A stretch of 64,000 nt of DNA from Przewalskia tangutica. Taxonomy: Eukaryota > Streptophyta > Magnoliopsida > Solanales > Solanaceae. The translations under genes and the position numbers were made by a program. The stretch is from contig CM056721.1 of NCBI GenBank assembly GCA_029844215.1, forward strand, positions 57,701,815 to 57,765,814, read 5' to 3'. Of the stretch, positions 23,401 to 35,059 are shown piece by piece (positions within the stretch are counted from its first letter, which is position 1; every line of letters begins with the position of its first letter). Below the pieces are notes generated by a model. The model was not told the DNA's origin, did no database searches, and saw nothing but the letters and a program-made list of their open reading frames with translations.

Positions 23401-24048
23401 AGGGAAGAACACTTAAAAGTTTAAGAATTGTTGGACAAATTTTGCTCAAGAAATGGCACCATGGCCGAGAGCTCAGGTCGAGGAGGAGGATTTTCTCAAG
23501 TCTTGAAATGGTTAAGTGTGGAAGATTTCATCAACTAGTAGTGTATATATAGGACAACCAAGGGCTAGGATGAAGGCAAGTGTGTGGTTGAGATTGGGGA
23601 CAAGTGTGTGTGGGTCCCACAAGCCACTTGTCCATACTAAAAATATCTTGCAAGACAAGGCCACTTGTCTTGCCACTTGTTAAGCAACTTTCGGCCAAGA
23701 GCCACCTAGGGGGTGAAACGTGTCGCCCTCCTACTCGTCCAAAATATTTCATCTCCCGAAAATATCCATAATGGCCAAAATCTCGAAAACAAAGTGGGCC
23801 CCACAAAACCGTTAATTTCTCCCGTGGGCCCCACGTGACCAATTCCGGAAATAAAATTCCATAATTCTCTAATTTTCCAAGAAGTCCGAATACCAAATAT
23901 GGGAATCCAATTCCCATTAACGAACCTTTTTCCTTCACAAAATCCGGAAACTTTTCCGTCAAAAAATCACATCTTTCTTCCTTTCCAATTTTAATGTCGT
24001 ATTCTCGTACGTACGTCTCGCGTCATACCACGGAACTACGGTGTAACA
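20448..24048 (-). mobile_element. Element W: solo LTR inside Z
   Basis: About 3.6 kb from TTTCACGACCCGACC to CTACGGTGTAACA. It is closest to A1 (1-672) over its right-hand 700 bp. It carries a 65-bp minisatellite (21080-21590), a decayed hairpin near 22300-22350, a 55-bp repeat near 22720-22820 and the leader. Neither Gag nor Pol is present. The TG end has become TT and I could not find a convincing TSD. Confidence 0.72.
21080..21590 (-). repeat. LTR minisatellite, about 65-bp family (W)
   Basis: About eight units (65-67 bp apart: 21081, 21147, 21214, ...), each with GGCC or GGCG, then CCCGTCGTGTCGGTATGTC and an AAATAACAAGATAA spacer. This is the longest array of this family in the window. 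Open frames of 120-170 codons on both strands are repeat products. Confidence 0.8.
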
Positions 24049-24525
24049 GCAACAAATTTACCACCTTTGGCCCACGTAGGGTGACACGTGTCGCCCCTAC
24101 TAGTCAAAATATTTCGTCTCCCGAAAATATCCGTAATGCCAAAAATCTCTAAAACAAAGTGGGCCCCACAATACCGTAAATTTCTCCCGTGGGCCCCACG
24201 TGACCATTTCCGAAAATAAAATCTCATAATTCTAATATAATCCAAGAAGTCCAAATACCAAATCTGGGAATCCAATTCCCATTAACGAAACTTTTTCCTT
24301 CACAAAAACCGGAAACTTTTCCGTCGAAAAATCGCATCTTTCTTCCTTTCCAATTTTTCTATCGTATTTTCGTACGTACGTCCTCACATACATACCCTGG
24401 AACTACGGGGTGTAACACACACGTAGCATCGTAACATGTTTACTTATCAAACCATCTTACTACACTTTCCAGAAATCAATACAAGACTTTCATAAACAAA
24501 TAAGTAAAACGTTCCTTCTATCTTC

Positions 24526-24573
24526 CTTAAGTCGTTATACCTAACTTCCCATAAAGCTAGTATAACACTTAAG
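24526..24573 (-). other. Conserved LTR hairpin (X, 3' LTR)
   Basis: Stems CTTAAG/CTTAAG, TTATAC/GTATAA and, on the sense strand, UAGCUU/AAGUUA; loop TATGGG. Confidence 0.7.
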
Positions 24574-24918
24574 CTTTTAAAACCAAGTATTTCTTTTCTT
24601 TCAAAAATGATTCATAACTCTTTTGAAATACTTCAAGATTCTTATTATTTAAAACTCAAGTCAAAAGACATCAAAGTAAAACCAAAACAATTTCCATACC
24701 TTCTTTTTAAACCAATCTTAAGACAAAAGCATGCCTTCCTTTTTTAAACCATTTAAGACAAAACCATGCCTTCCTTTAAAACAAAGACACTTTTTCCTTT
24801 TTAAAGTCAAGTAGCAATATACTTTTTAAACCAAGTGTCTTACTCTTTTAAAAACAAGTAACCTGTACCTTTAAATCAAGTTACTTCTCCTTTCCCAAAA
24901 TCAAGTTGTTTATAAGTC

Positions 24919-24935
24919 AAGTTATCATTTTAAAT
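24919..24935. repeat. LINE1 target-site duplication, left
   Basis: AAGTTATCATTTTAAAT, repeated at 39760-39776. The empty site is visible in the T LTRs (reverse complement near 48275 and 53885) and in A2 near 1679. Confidence 0.9.
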
Positions 24936-24989
24936 AGCCCTCTCGTGTATTAAGACAACAACCCCAGATTTCTTTAAGTTTCACTAATG

Positions 24990-26650
24990 AAGCCTTCCCT
25001 ACTTTAGCTAGTTTGCTTAGTGGAGTCAATCTCAAGAACCACAATAAACCTTTCGTCTTTAATTCTTCCGAGTGCAGTAATGTCGTGAACATACCCCCTC
25101 TCTCTAATACCCCTTCATTACTCTCTGAAATACACAACACCTCACCCACTTCTATCTTCCCTTCTTATTCCTCACGAAACCCAACACAAATTCCTACAGT
25201 CCCCAGATGGCTGCAGATCCTCTACTGTCGTGGGCCCAAGCTCTATTCCTTCTACCCATCCCCCTCTGCCTATACCTCCAGAAATACCTCCTAATGATTT
25301 ACACACTAATGCATCTTCTAAACAACATCAAATTCCTACCGCGGCTACATCCCATAGCAATCTTCCCCCAAACCTTGGCAAAGGTACCATCCTCAGAAGA
25401 CATCTTTGGAGTCTTTGCGGGAACTAGGATGAGGCAAAAGGTATGAAGTTACAATTTATTGAGCAACAAGGGCGGAAGTAGATATAGGCGAGGATGAAGT
25501 TCCATTCATAGAAACATGGGGCTATTGCCTAATAGGTTGTTTCACGGGTCCTTTCCCGGGAAGAGAAGCATTGAATACCATTGTGAAAGGATGGGGAGTT
25601 AAATGTCGTATTATACCATATGGCAAAGGCTGGACGGTGTTCAAATTCATGACGGAGGAAGAGCGCACTAATGTACTTCACGGAGGCCCTTATATGGTCT
25701 CTGGAAAACTATGATGCTCGAAGGCTATCAATAAAGGAGTTAATAACGGATGATTTATTCTTGGACATTCTATTTGGGTCACTTTTAGGACATTCCCCTT
25801 TCTATTTGGAGTGCAGCGGGCCTTAGTAAGATTGCTTCACGTGTAGGAAGGCCTCTTTACGGACGATATACTAAGGAAAGGTCAAAAATGAACTATGCAA
25901 GAGTTACAGTGGATGTCGATGAGAGCCAATAATGGATTTTGTCGTCAAACTCCCCGATATGAAGGTATACTCAAAGGGTAAACTATGAGAATTACGGGAC
26001 TTTTGCTATCATTGCGGCTTTTGGACACAACCACTTGAAGTGTAGGAAGGCGAGGATGATGTCAACAATGAAGAAGCTCAAAAACCGCATATCTTGAGGT
26101 ACCACTGCTGATAAGGAAGATTCTACTTGTTTGGAGGTCAGCGAATGCGGGTGGAACCAACCCTCCTCCGCCGTCCACGACTTCTCAACATCCGCGAATC
26201 GCGTGCTTGATGGACATTGAAGAAAGTGAGCACCTGACACCTCACAGTGCGGAAGTTTGGGAGAAGCATCGCGTCTGCGGGTCCTCGGTTTTGGGTCATT
26301 ACGGTCCATCAAGTTTGCGGGAATCTCAAGCAAGGTCCTCACTGCCTAATTCTCACCATGGCGGTGCCTGACATGTTAGGATGAGTTATGAGTCAAAACA
26401 TTCTGATTAGGGTGCCTATGAACCCGCCACGCCGTTGGATGGAGAAACACACAGGTGCTACGGAAAGGCTCAACTTGTGTCGGTAATGTTACCTTTGAGC
26501 GCGGGAACATGGCAGGTGAACCACATGCTATGGCTTACAGCAACAAAGAAGATGGATGGAAAGAAGTTTTGTCTAAGAAGAATGTGCGAAAGCGATGGAA
26601 AGCGAAAGCGACAAAGCGCGGATGTGCTAACAAAACCTCCTGTTTCCTAA
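24990..26650 (+). pseudogene. LINE1 ORF1 (DUF4283 / CCHC RNA-binding protein), degraded
   Basis: A Pro/Ser/Asn-rich N-terminal part (from about 25013, FVFNSSECSNVVNIPPLS) is followed by the DUF4283 region (about 25560-25860: TIVKGWGVKCRIIPYGKGW and FMTEEERTNVLHGGPYM) and a knuckle remnant near 25985-26050. LINE2 has the same protein with fewer breaks (39861-41113). In L1 elements ORF1 binds the element RNA and forms the ribonucleoprotein. Its stop overlaps the ORF2 start as TAATG (26648-26652). At least five frameshifts; compared with LINE2, many small losses lie at CCAG/CTG sites. Confidence 0.75.
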
Positions 26651-26724
26651 TGAAAATACTTTGTTGGGTGTCAGTAGTCTTTGCGGACAAAGGGATAGAA
26701 CAGCACGCAAGCTCTAGTGTGTAG
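26650..26724 (+). pseudogene. LINE1 ORF2, 5' end (before Y)
   Basis: The start codon 26650-26652 begins MKILCW, the first strand of the apurinic-type endonuclease. Y is inserted 75 nt later. A one-base change relative to LINE2 already shifts the frame after CW. The coding sequence continues at 36388. Confidence 0.75.
26720..26724. repeat. Y target-site duplication, left (TGTAG)
   Basis: TGTAG, repeated at 36383-36387. Uninterrupted sequence is present in LINE2 near 41180-41200 (CTCTAGTGTGTAGTATCAC). Confidence 0.9.
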
Positions 26725-27299
26725 TGTCACGACCGTTAGGGGCGTGGTGGTGCCTTCTTAGGGCACCCAGTAGTCATACATCGAGTAATCAGCGGAAATA
26801 TAAAGCAAGACATGAAACGAGTTTATAAAATAAGACCAGATTTATGTGAGAAAACATCGCCTTCGGCATATATATATATAATCATGGTTTAGCGATTACA
26901 TCCGACCTTTGTACAACATGACTCTGAGACCTCTGAAATATACAACTATGGCGGGACGGGGCCGCCATACCTGGCTTGTACAAAACTATCTACAGGGAGA
27001 TCATGCAAAGTAGAGCCTCGGAAGAGATGGAGCTCAGGCACCAGCGTAGAGATCCTGGGATGCGGATCTAGCACTGCTTGCCCGCCTGCGGCATGAGCGC
27101 AGCCCCGAAGGAGGTCGATACAACGGTACTAAGTATGCGAAGCGTAAAGTACTTAAATGAAAACATATCATTTTAAAACCGGTTTACAAATATGTGTGAA
27201 ACAACCAGGAAAGCCGCGTAGTGGCATCCTAAACAAGAGCAACAATAGGTAAGCGTAATAGGTCTTGTCTAGGCTGCGAATGATCGAAAGCAGGGCCAC

Positions 27300-27560
27300 T
27301 CGCCCGTATCATCGTCTGCAAGCCTAATCTGAACTCGGTCGCGTAGGCCACTCGCGTGGGCGCGTGAGTATAACCCGCGTCGAGGTAGCTACTCCTCGGC
27401 GTCGTCACGGACTCGTTGTCGCATGGCCACATAGCCGCGTGAGGTATAACCCGCATACTAACACGGAACTCGTAGCTCGCGTAGGCCCCACGGACCCGCG
27501 TGAGGTATTCTCGAATCATGGTCCCGGACACTTTGAGTCTACCCGCGTCGGAGGCGACAA
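27300..27560 (-). repeat. LTR minisatellite, GAGGTATAACC family (Y 3' LTR)
   Basis: Three to four degenerate units with CCGCGTGAGGTATAACCCGC and neighbours. The copy in the 5' LTR is 34560-34810. Confidence 0.6.
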
Positions 27561-27770
27561 CCCGGTATCGTCTCGAGGTGAGTGATAGTATACTAACATA
27601 ACGACTTATCTTTAAACAACATAATCACAACAAGAATACTCTTTTCACAAGCGTTACAAGACACTAACACACGTAGCATCATATCATGTCTACTTATCAA
27701 ACCATTTTATTCTTTTCACAATTGATATAAATGCATTATAAACACATGACAAACTGTTTCTTTTATCAAT

Positions 27771-27818
27771 CTTAAGTGGTTATACTTAACCTCCCATAAG
27801 GTTAGTATAACTCTTAAG
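27771..27818 (-). other. Conserved LTR hairpin (Y, 3' LTR)
   Basis: Stems CTTAAG/CTTAAG and TTATAC/GTATAA, with inner stem TAACCT/AGGTTA, a compensated T-A to C-G change relative to V. Sense loop TATGGG. Confidence 0.75.
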
Positions 27819-28716
27819 CTTCATTTAAAAACCAATTAGTCTTCTTACATTGAAAAGATTCGGTATTCTTTAAAATGCTTTGGATCTTTATTATTGGGCT
27901 TAAGCGTGAGGCATTCTTAGTAAGTGTTATTCGGGCTTAAGCGTGAGGCATTCCGTAAGTGTTATTCGGGCTTAAGTCAAAGACATTTAGTAGTTATATT
28001 TTAGTTAACACGTATCGTCTAAATACTATATATATTGTAAAATATCATGCTTTAGGAAGATTCACATACCTTCCGTGAAAACCACTGCGAGTTGAATATG
28101 TGCGTGAGAGTCGACTATAATAGTCACGGATATCTATCAAAGACTACTCTGAAGGTCATTCTAAGCGGGGTTCATAATTCTCTACGGTAAGTCGGCGCAC
28201 TTCCCTACCGGTGAGCTATATAAGTCTCTGTGAAAGCAGTCTATGTAAATCTGATTTGATTATTCTTCTTTTAAACCGCCTGCTGTGGTAGCAGTTCAAT
28301 TCTGATACGTGATATTCTTCTAAGTGATTAATACTTATTCTTATACTTCTACGGTATGCATTCTCTAATACAAAGAGGTTAGGATTATTACCTCGGTAAG
28401 CCCAATAATATCCTAGAAAAGTCGCGCTGAGCAAGGTTTTGCTCTAAGTTGTATGCTCGATAACCTTAGAAGTTCTTCACAACTTCTACTAATTACTAAG
28501 GTATTTGGGCTAGGGTATTTTGGGCATTATAACGATACAAAGGTAACTTTTCTACCAAGGGAGGGGGTAGATTTTTGGCTAGGCTAGGGGGTATTCGGCC
28601 AGGGCCACTTAGGCTAGAGGGGAAGAGGGCTTGGGCGAAATGGCTAACAAGGGAGAAGGGAGGATTTTCAAGACTTGGAAAGTAATTTGTGGATGAAGAA
28701 CTCTTCATCTTAAGGG

Positions 28717-28724
28717 TATTTATA
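28717..28724 (-). promoter_or_regulatory. TATA box of the Y 3' LTR
   Basis: TATAAATACCC on the sense strand, preceded by GACC. Confidence 0.55.
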
Positions 28725-29129
28725 GGTCAAGAAGTGGCCAACCAATGGCCAAGATTTAGACAAGTGCAAGGCAAGTGTAGGGTGAGGATTAACTATACAC
28801 AAATATCCTACCAACTCGCTTGACTTGTGCCAAGGCACAAGCGTGTTCCTCACAGCCCCAAATCGTCCAAATGGGCGATTTCAATCCATCAATTGGAGGG
28901 TGACAAGTGTAAGCCCTCCGGTTGATCCAAAATGTTTAATCTCTCGGAAAAATCCGCAAAAATTAGAAATGGCATAGCCGGAATTTACCTACAAAGGCTG
29001 TGGAAGCGTTTAGTCGGAAAACTATTCGTTTTGTGAGTTGTGCCTAAAAAAATGTTTTGCCTAAACTTTAAGGCTAGACTTTTATGCGTATTCCCTTACG
29101 TACATACTGCGGAAATACGAGGTATAACA

Positions 29130-29140
29130 TTCTCCCCTTA
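29130..29140 (-). other. Y polypurine tract
   Basis: TAAGGGGAGAA on the sense strand, next to the 3' LTR start. Confidence 0.65.
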
Positions 29141-29289
29141 GAAACATTCGTCGAATGTTCCTTTAAAACGATTAACGATAAGATTAACGTAACCTAACGA
29201 TTTGCAAATGCCACACTTGGCCTGAAACAACACTTGGCGAAGCGATAGCGAAAATTTACAAGTAGGAAAGTGAATTACGGAGGTGTGGG

Positions 29290-29640
29290 AATAGGTGAGG
29301 ATACTTCGCCTCGTGTCCTCGCCGGCTTCCGCGTCATCTCCTCACGAGCTCGTTCGCCACAAGACTTTGTGGAAGCCCGTCGCCGTCATGACGCCTAACG
29401 ACGATCGACTATCGCTATGGAATCTCCTCATCGATAACCCTCGGTCACTGGACATCGTCAATCGGGTGTACCTAGATGGATCCGATACATCTCGCCGGCG
29501 TAGATCGTGAAAAACCGGATGCATTACCTCGGATCGGACGGCGGATCCAACTCATAGGCCACCTTGCCTACCTGCGGACAATGCGAAGCGCCCGATGTAC
29601 CTGAGTGAGTTTCCCTTCTTCCGAATCTCATCACACCGCC
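29290..29640 (-). pseudogene. Y integrase tail / chromodomain region
   Basis: HPVFHDLRRR (about 29515) matches the conserved HPVFHVSMLRKY that ends the integrase C-terminal part of plant chromoviruses. After it the segment containing KVLWRTSS (about 29350) matches the start of the chromodomain (usually KVLWRN plus acidic and aromatic residues). Chromodomains direct integration to heterochromatin. The frame is disturbed between the two motifs, so domain integrity cannot be judged. Confidence 0.6.
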
Positions 29641-30690
29641 ATGGGTGACACCTTCAGAAAACCCAATCATCAATGCGAACTCGGATGTCGGCGGCGATGA
29701 TCTGCATCGACCATGCGACTACGGTATCGATAGCCGCTCGGATAAGCTTCACCTTATCCACTGCTGCACCAAATCTGGTCCCACTAGTTTTCCTCGCCCA
29801 CATCGAACCAACCTATGGCGATCGCACTTCCTCCCATACAAGGCCTCGTAAGGCGCCGTCGAATCTTGGAGTGGTAGCTATTATTATCACGCGAACTCAA
29901 CTAGAGGAAAATGATCCTCCCAACTACCACTGAAGTCAATAACACGGGCTCGCGACATATCCTCGAAGTGCGGATAGTGCGCTCTGCTGTCCGTGCATGC
30001 GTGGATGAAATGCGATTACTCGAGCTCACTGCGTCCCTAAACCCTCTGGAAGGACCTCGGAAGTTATCGTAAAGCGGGCTCCACATGCGATATGATCAGT
30101 AGGGACTCCATGCGATCGGCGATCTCTCGGATGTAAAGTGCGGCATAATCCTCGGTAGAAAAAGTCGTCTGACGGGAAGAAAGTGGGCTGATTTCGTCGA
30201 CTGTCGGCGATAACCCATATAGAATCATGTCTCCTGCGAGTGCGAGGTAATCCTGTGATGAAATCCATGTTGATTACCTCCCACTTCCCAGTCGGGATCT
30301 CGATAAATGCGCAACAAACCACGGGCCTGCGGTGCTCTATCTTCACTGCGACCACGGGCCGAGCTACGAACTCTGCAGCGTCCTCTTGAGCCGTCCCGCT
30401 GATACGGATCTAAGGTCGTGGTACATCTTGGTCGACCGGATGGATAAATGCTTGCCCGTGTGCTTCCCGAGAACACTGTGCAGAAGTCACGAAACATCTG
30501 GAACACCTGATGCGCCTCAAACCTTAGCACCCGTGGTCTTGCTACCTCAAGGACCCTTGCCCTGCGAAGAGGCGTATCGCGATATCGAATCAAGCTGGAT
30601 CCTCGGTATTGCCTCTTCGCTCTCGGCGATGGAAGACTCGGCAACCTCGCGAACTCTAACCCGCTGCTATCGAGAATCAATCAAGCGGAC
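29641..30690 (-). pseudogene. Y integrase, frameshifted
   Basis: The zinc-binding N-terminal region is poorly kept (30500-30680). The core start is clear: KWEVINMDFITGLPRT and IWVIAD (about 30290-30215) with the first catalytic Asp in MDF. Further core and C-terminal pieces lie to 29700, where a segment equivalent to the GPF motif is expected. Integrase joins cDNA to the chromosome. Frames change at least four times. Confidence 0.7.
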
Positions 30691-30699
30691 ACAAGGCTC

Positions 30700-31140
30700 G
30701 CTAAGCGATGCAAATCACGAACCATGTCCCTCCTCTCTGTTGCACATCGATAGGCTCCCCATCGACCTACGACTAAGGCGTCTGCCTGACATTGGCCTTC
30801 CGGGTGGTACGGGATATCAACATCGTAATCCTTAAGCAACTCTAACCACCGTCTCTGTCGTAAGTTCGGCTCCTCTGGTGAAGATATCTTGGAGGCTCTT
30901 GTGGTGCGTATAAATATCCACGTGAACCCGTACAAATAGTGCCTCGGATCTTGGCGTGAATCACGGTGCGACTCCAAATCATGGGTGGGGTAGTTCCTCT
31001 GCGTGTTTCCTCGGTGTCGGGATGCGTATGCTATAACCTGCCATGCTGCGTCAACACATCCCAACCCGATGCGGCGCGTCCTGATACGACATAACCATGG
31101 ACCTGCGGAAGAGTAAGAGCGAGGCGGTCGTCAATCTCTC
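30700..31140 (-). pseudogene. Y RNase H domain
   Basis: An open frame of about 127 codons contains VIAYASR, NYPTHDLE, HYLYGF and NLRQRRWLELLKDYDVDI-like runs, ending with the ADAL motif that closes gypsy RNase H. Parts between NYPTHDLE and NLRQ are shifted. This is the domain that X interrupts in V. Confidence 0.78.
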
Positions 31141-32100
31141 TTTCGGCAGCTGGAAACCACGCTCCTGACATCGATCCGCTGGAACTTGGGTGCGCCACGA
31201 GTCGGCCTAGTCAATGGTGCGAGATAGAAGCAAACTTCTCCACGAACGCGATAATAACTGCGAGGCCCGAAAGCTGCGAACCTCTGCCGGAGTAGTAGGT
31301 GCAGGCCAAGTCTGGCTGCGCCGATCTTGGCGTATCATTTCGAATGCCATCGGCCCGACAATATGCCCGAAAGCGCCATGAAGTCAGCAAAACTCACATT
31401 TGGAAAACTTGGCGTCTGCTGCGATCTGGAGAAGCGTCGGCCTGATCGCCGAAATGCTCGCGTGCTCACTGCTCTGGCGAGAATAAGCAAGATATCATCG
31501 ATGAACACTATCACAAGCGTGTCCAAAAATGGTTTGAACACTCGGTTCATCAAATCCATGAATACCGCGGAGCATTGGTCAACCAAAGACATGACCACGA
31601 ACTCATAATGCGTCTGGGTCGAATGCGATCTAGGGACATCCACCTCTCGACACGAACGATGATAGCGACGCGGTCAATCTTGGAGAAACATCTCGCGCCA
31701 CACCTGGTCGAACAAATCATCAATCACAGGAAGGGTATACATTCTTAATGGTCACCTTGTTGTTGCACATAATCAACACACGTGCGCGTCGAGTCCGCCC
31801 TTCTTCACGAACAATCTGCGCCCCGGGAAAGCTGGGCCTAATGAAGCCGCTTCTCCGGCCAAATCCCTCGGTGGTCCTTGACTCTCAACTTCGGCGGCGG
31901 TGCCGTTACGTATGGCGGAATGGAAATAGGCGAGTATCCGCAATATGTCAATACAAAACTCGATCTCCTCGGGAGGATGCGGGAGTCATGCGGAAACACG
32001 TGCGGGAACTTCGTGACTCTGGGCGGTGAAAATCTGGTACGCGGCTTGATTATCAAACACGAGCGAGATGGTAGATATACCCGCCTGCGCGTCTTCGCCT
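31141..32100 (-). pseudogene. Y reverse transcriptase domain
   Basis: An open frame (31643-31335) contains FMDLMNRVFKPFLDTLVIVF followed by IDDIL with the catalytic Asp pair. The upstream FSKID segment lies near 31680, and the finger region reaches to about 32050. The motif order is normal. A +/-1 shift precedes the palm. Confidence 0.78.
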
Positions 32101-32535
32101 TGAGGTAGGAAATAAACCTACCGCCGGCGTCTGGTGCTCCTCCCGCTCAACAATGGCTCGCCGAAGCGGAACCGTACTACTCTCTCTGCGGTCTACATTG
32201 GCATAGCGAAGCTAGCCAATCCGTCCCCATAATCACGTCGAAGTCAATCATCTCAACTCTATCAAATCGGCCGAGTCGGCGGCGTAAATGGTCACGGGAC
32301 AAGCCACATATACCGTAGAGCTACCACGAATCACCAGCTGGCGTAGCTACCTCGAAAGGGTCTATGGACTCGGGCTCTATCCACATCCTACTAGCAACAA
32401 GGGAGATATATAGGGCGAGTAGAACCGGATCTATCAAAGCATACATCAAACCCAGCGATAAGGTACCGTGGCGACATCGGTGAGGCCTCACGATCTGTCG
32501 GTGGACAAAGCATAAATGCGGTTACGAGGACCGCT
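32101..32535 (-). pseudogene. Y aspartic protease domain
   Basis: A degraded active-site stretch (LIDP, about 32430, followed by YISL) corresponds to LIDPGSTLSYIS of V. The region between it and the RT keeps gypsy order but is heavily shifted. Confidence 0.6.
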
Positions 32536-33759
32536 AGGCTGAGACGAGCCACGACCTCTGCCGCGACTGGCTGACCCGTGAGCACCACGCCCTCGGCGAG
32601 TAAGCGTAGGAGATGATGAGCGGCAGCGAACACGAAGGTGAGCCTACCACGGCTGCCCCGGTCGGACGGTCCTCGCAAAGTGACCTGCTGGCCACAAGCG
32701 TAACAAGCTCAAAAGTAGTACCACACTTCCGTAATGGGATCCACCGCATCGGCCACACTGGGGTGGTCCGTCGGCGATACCTCTGCTACTGCGGGCGTCG
32801 AAGCCTTGGGGCCGATGCGCCTCGAAAACTCTGGTGTCTTGAGGGCGGTGCGAGTGCTCACTGGCGTGTGGTGCGAATCTAGGCTAGCTGCGAGGCGCCC
32901 ACCACGATAACCACCGGAAGGCCCTCGTCACGGCCTTAACCTGCTTCTTGTCGTCGTCATTTCGTCGACCTCTGCGCTCGCCGCATCGAGGCGTGAGCTG
33001 CGTGCGGGTAATGTCCATACGGTGGAGAAACCCCGCACATGACTCGGCCATATAGTCGTCTAGCGGTGACATAGCGGTGCACCCTATCCTCCATATCTGC
33101 CGCCATCTTTGGGACATATCGAGCCAATGAATCAAACTCGACATTGTACTCCACGACGGTCGTCCTCTCTGCCTCGGCGGTAAAATCTATCGGCCGCGCC
33201 CTCGCCGTCTGTGGAGGCAAGAAGTGAGTGAGAAAGCCTCGAGAACTCATCCCAGTAGGCGGGGCGCGTGCTCTCCGGGATAACTCCGTGAATCAAACCA
33301 ATCATTTGCGGTATCACGCGGCCTATGTGAACCAAAGATCACGGACTCGGTCTCGGCGCCCGATCACTCTCAAAATCCTCTGAAGGTGGCGGATGAACTC
33401 CTGCGGATCATCCTCGGCCTCGACCCGTAAAACTCCGTGGCTCTGACTCAAGAAGTCTCGTAGCCTCAAACTCTCTGCCTCGGGTGAGCAGATGCAGCCG
33501 TGGAGGCTGGGCCCGCCGCGTCCGGCCTCTCTCGTGTCGGGCCTGACTTTAGCCAAAAGTGGGCCGTCTCCTTGTACCCTAACTCCTCCGCCCGGTGTGG
33601 GGACGGGAGGTGTGGGTGCTTGTGGTCTCTTTGGGGTGGCGGCGTCATAGAACTCGCCGTCTCGGTATAGGCGGGCACGAGCCCTCGTGACTCTGGGTGT
33701 CTGCTAGCGACTCCTCGGTGCCTTGCCGCCACGGGCCGGGTTGCCTTTCGTGGAGGCAT
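32536..33759 (-). pseudogene. Y gag polyprotein, frameshifted
   Basis: The start codon at 33757-33759 opens MPPRKATRP. The core motifs FLTHFLPPQTARAR, YNVEFDSLARYVP and ADMEDRVHRYVT lie at about 33240-33070. A CCHC region (about 32760-32660) is visible in pieces (the SLCEDRPTGAA run corresponds to the end of a knuckle). Frames change between the N-terminal part, the core and the knuckle. Confidence 0.75.
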
Positions 33760-33946
33760 AAGCTGATTACGGGGAAAGGAATACGTTAGAGGGTCGACTA
33801 TAACACGACTCTAAAGCACGATCTCGGAATGAGAAGAATGAAACCAATCCTAAATATCCTATAGCCTCACGATTATTGGTGTGGTGCACACACAGATAAT
33901 CAAGACTTCTACTAGATGCGATCTGTAGACACTTTCAGGATTAAGC

Positions 33947-33957
33947 GCTCGATACCA
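33947..33957 (-). other. Y primer binding site (tRNA-iMet)
   Basis: TGGTATCGAGC on the sense strand, 4 nt inside the 5' LTR, one A short of the full 12-nt iMet complement. Confidence 0.8.
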
Positions 33958-35011
33958 CTTTTGTCACGACCCGTTCGGGGCGTGGTGGTGCCTTGCAAGG
34001 CACCCAGTAGTCATACATCGAGTAATCGGCGGAAATATAAAGCAAGACATGAAACGATTTATAAAATAAGACCACGATTTATGTGAGAAAACATCGCCTT
34101 TCGGCATATATATATATAATCATGGTTTAGCGATTACATCCGACACTTTGCAACATGACTACAGACCTCTGAAATATACAACTATGGCGGGACGGGGCCA
34201 TACCTGCTTGTACAAAACTATCTCTGACAGGAGATCATGCAAAAGTAGAGCCTCGGAAGAGATGGAGCTCAGCGCAACGTAGAGATCCTAAGGATGCGGA
34301 TCTAGCACTGCTTGCCCTTACCTGCGGCATGAGCGGCCCCGAAGGAGGTCGATCTACAACGGTACTAAGTATGCAGCGTAAAGTACTTAAATGAAAACAT
34401 ATCATTTTAAAACCGGTTTACAAATATGTGTGAAACAACCGAGAAAACGCGCGTAGTGCATCACAAACAAGAGCAACAATAGGTAAGCGTAATAGGTCTT
34501 GTCTAGGCTGCGAATGATCGAAAGCAGGGCCACTCGCCCATATCATCGTCTGCAAGCCTAATCTGAACTCGGTCGCATAGGCCACTCACGTGGGCGCGTG
34601 AGGTATAACCCGCGTCGGTAGCTACTCCTCGGCGTAAATCTGGACTCGTTGTCGCGTAGCCCACATAGGCCGCGTGAGGTATAACCCGCATACTAACACG
34701 GAACTCTCGTAGCTCCGCATAGGCCCCACGGACCCGCGTAGGTATTCTCGAATCATGGTCCCCGGACCGTGCGAGTCTACCGCGTCGGAGGCGACAACCC
34801 GGTATCATCTCAAGAGGTGAGTGATAGTATACTAACATAACGAACATCTTTAAACAACATAATCACAACAAGAATACTCTTTTTCACAAGCGTTACAAGA
34901 CTAACACACATAGCATCATATCATGTCTACTTATCAAACCATTTTATTCTTTTCACAATTCAATATAAAGTCTGTTATAAACACATAGGCAAAATTGTTT
35001 CTTTTATCAAT

Positions 35012-35059
35012 CTTAAGTGGTTATACTTAACCTCCCATAAGGTTAGTATAACTCTTAAG
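35012..35059 (-). other. Conserved LTR hairpin (Y, 5' LTR)
   Basis: Identical stems to 27771-27818: CTTAAG/CTTAAG, TTATAC/GTATAA, TAACCT/AGGTTA, loop TATGGG on the sense strand. Confidence 0.75.

Larger units (their letters stand above)
17478..24417 (-). mobile_element. Element Z: solo LTR with solo LTR W inside
   Basis: The left end is TATCACGACC (TG decayed to TA) and the right end CGGGGTGTAACA. Z splits the X LTR sequence that is continuous at 59790-59800 (ACACTAACACACGTAGC). The flanks ACTAACAC and CACACGTAGC suggest a CACAC-like TSD, decayed on the left. Own sequence is 17478-20447 and 24049-24417, about 3.3 kb, with no internal region, so it is a solo LTR. Confidence 0.75.
24418..24935 (-). 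repeat. X 3' LTR, piece 2
   Basis: Almost the same as 59797-60317 of the 5' LTR, including the hairpin and the 17-bp LINE target. It ends at the left TSD of LINE1. Confidence 0.88.
26725..29129 (-). repeat. Y 3' LTR
   Basis: Matches 33962-36382 throughout. It contains a GAGGTAT minisatellite (27300-27560), a hairpin (27771-27818), a short tandem repeat with CGGGCTTAAGCGTGAGGC (27885-27990) and a TATA box (28717-28724). Confidence 0.9.

Noticed and set aside
20448..24048. W and Z as the two LTRs of one element
   Set aside because: W lies inside Z, there is no PBS, PPT or internal sequence between them, and their tandem arrays differ.
26860..26885. Short TA-rich runs as regulatory sites
   Set aside because: TATATATATATA tracts near 26870 and 34105 are simple repeats with no promoter context.
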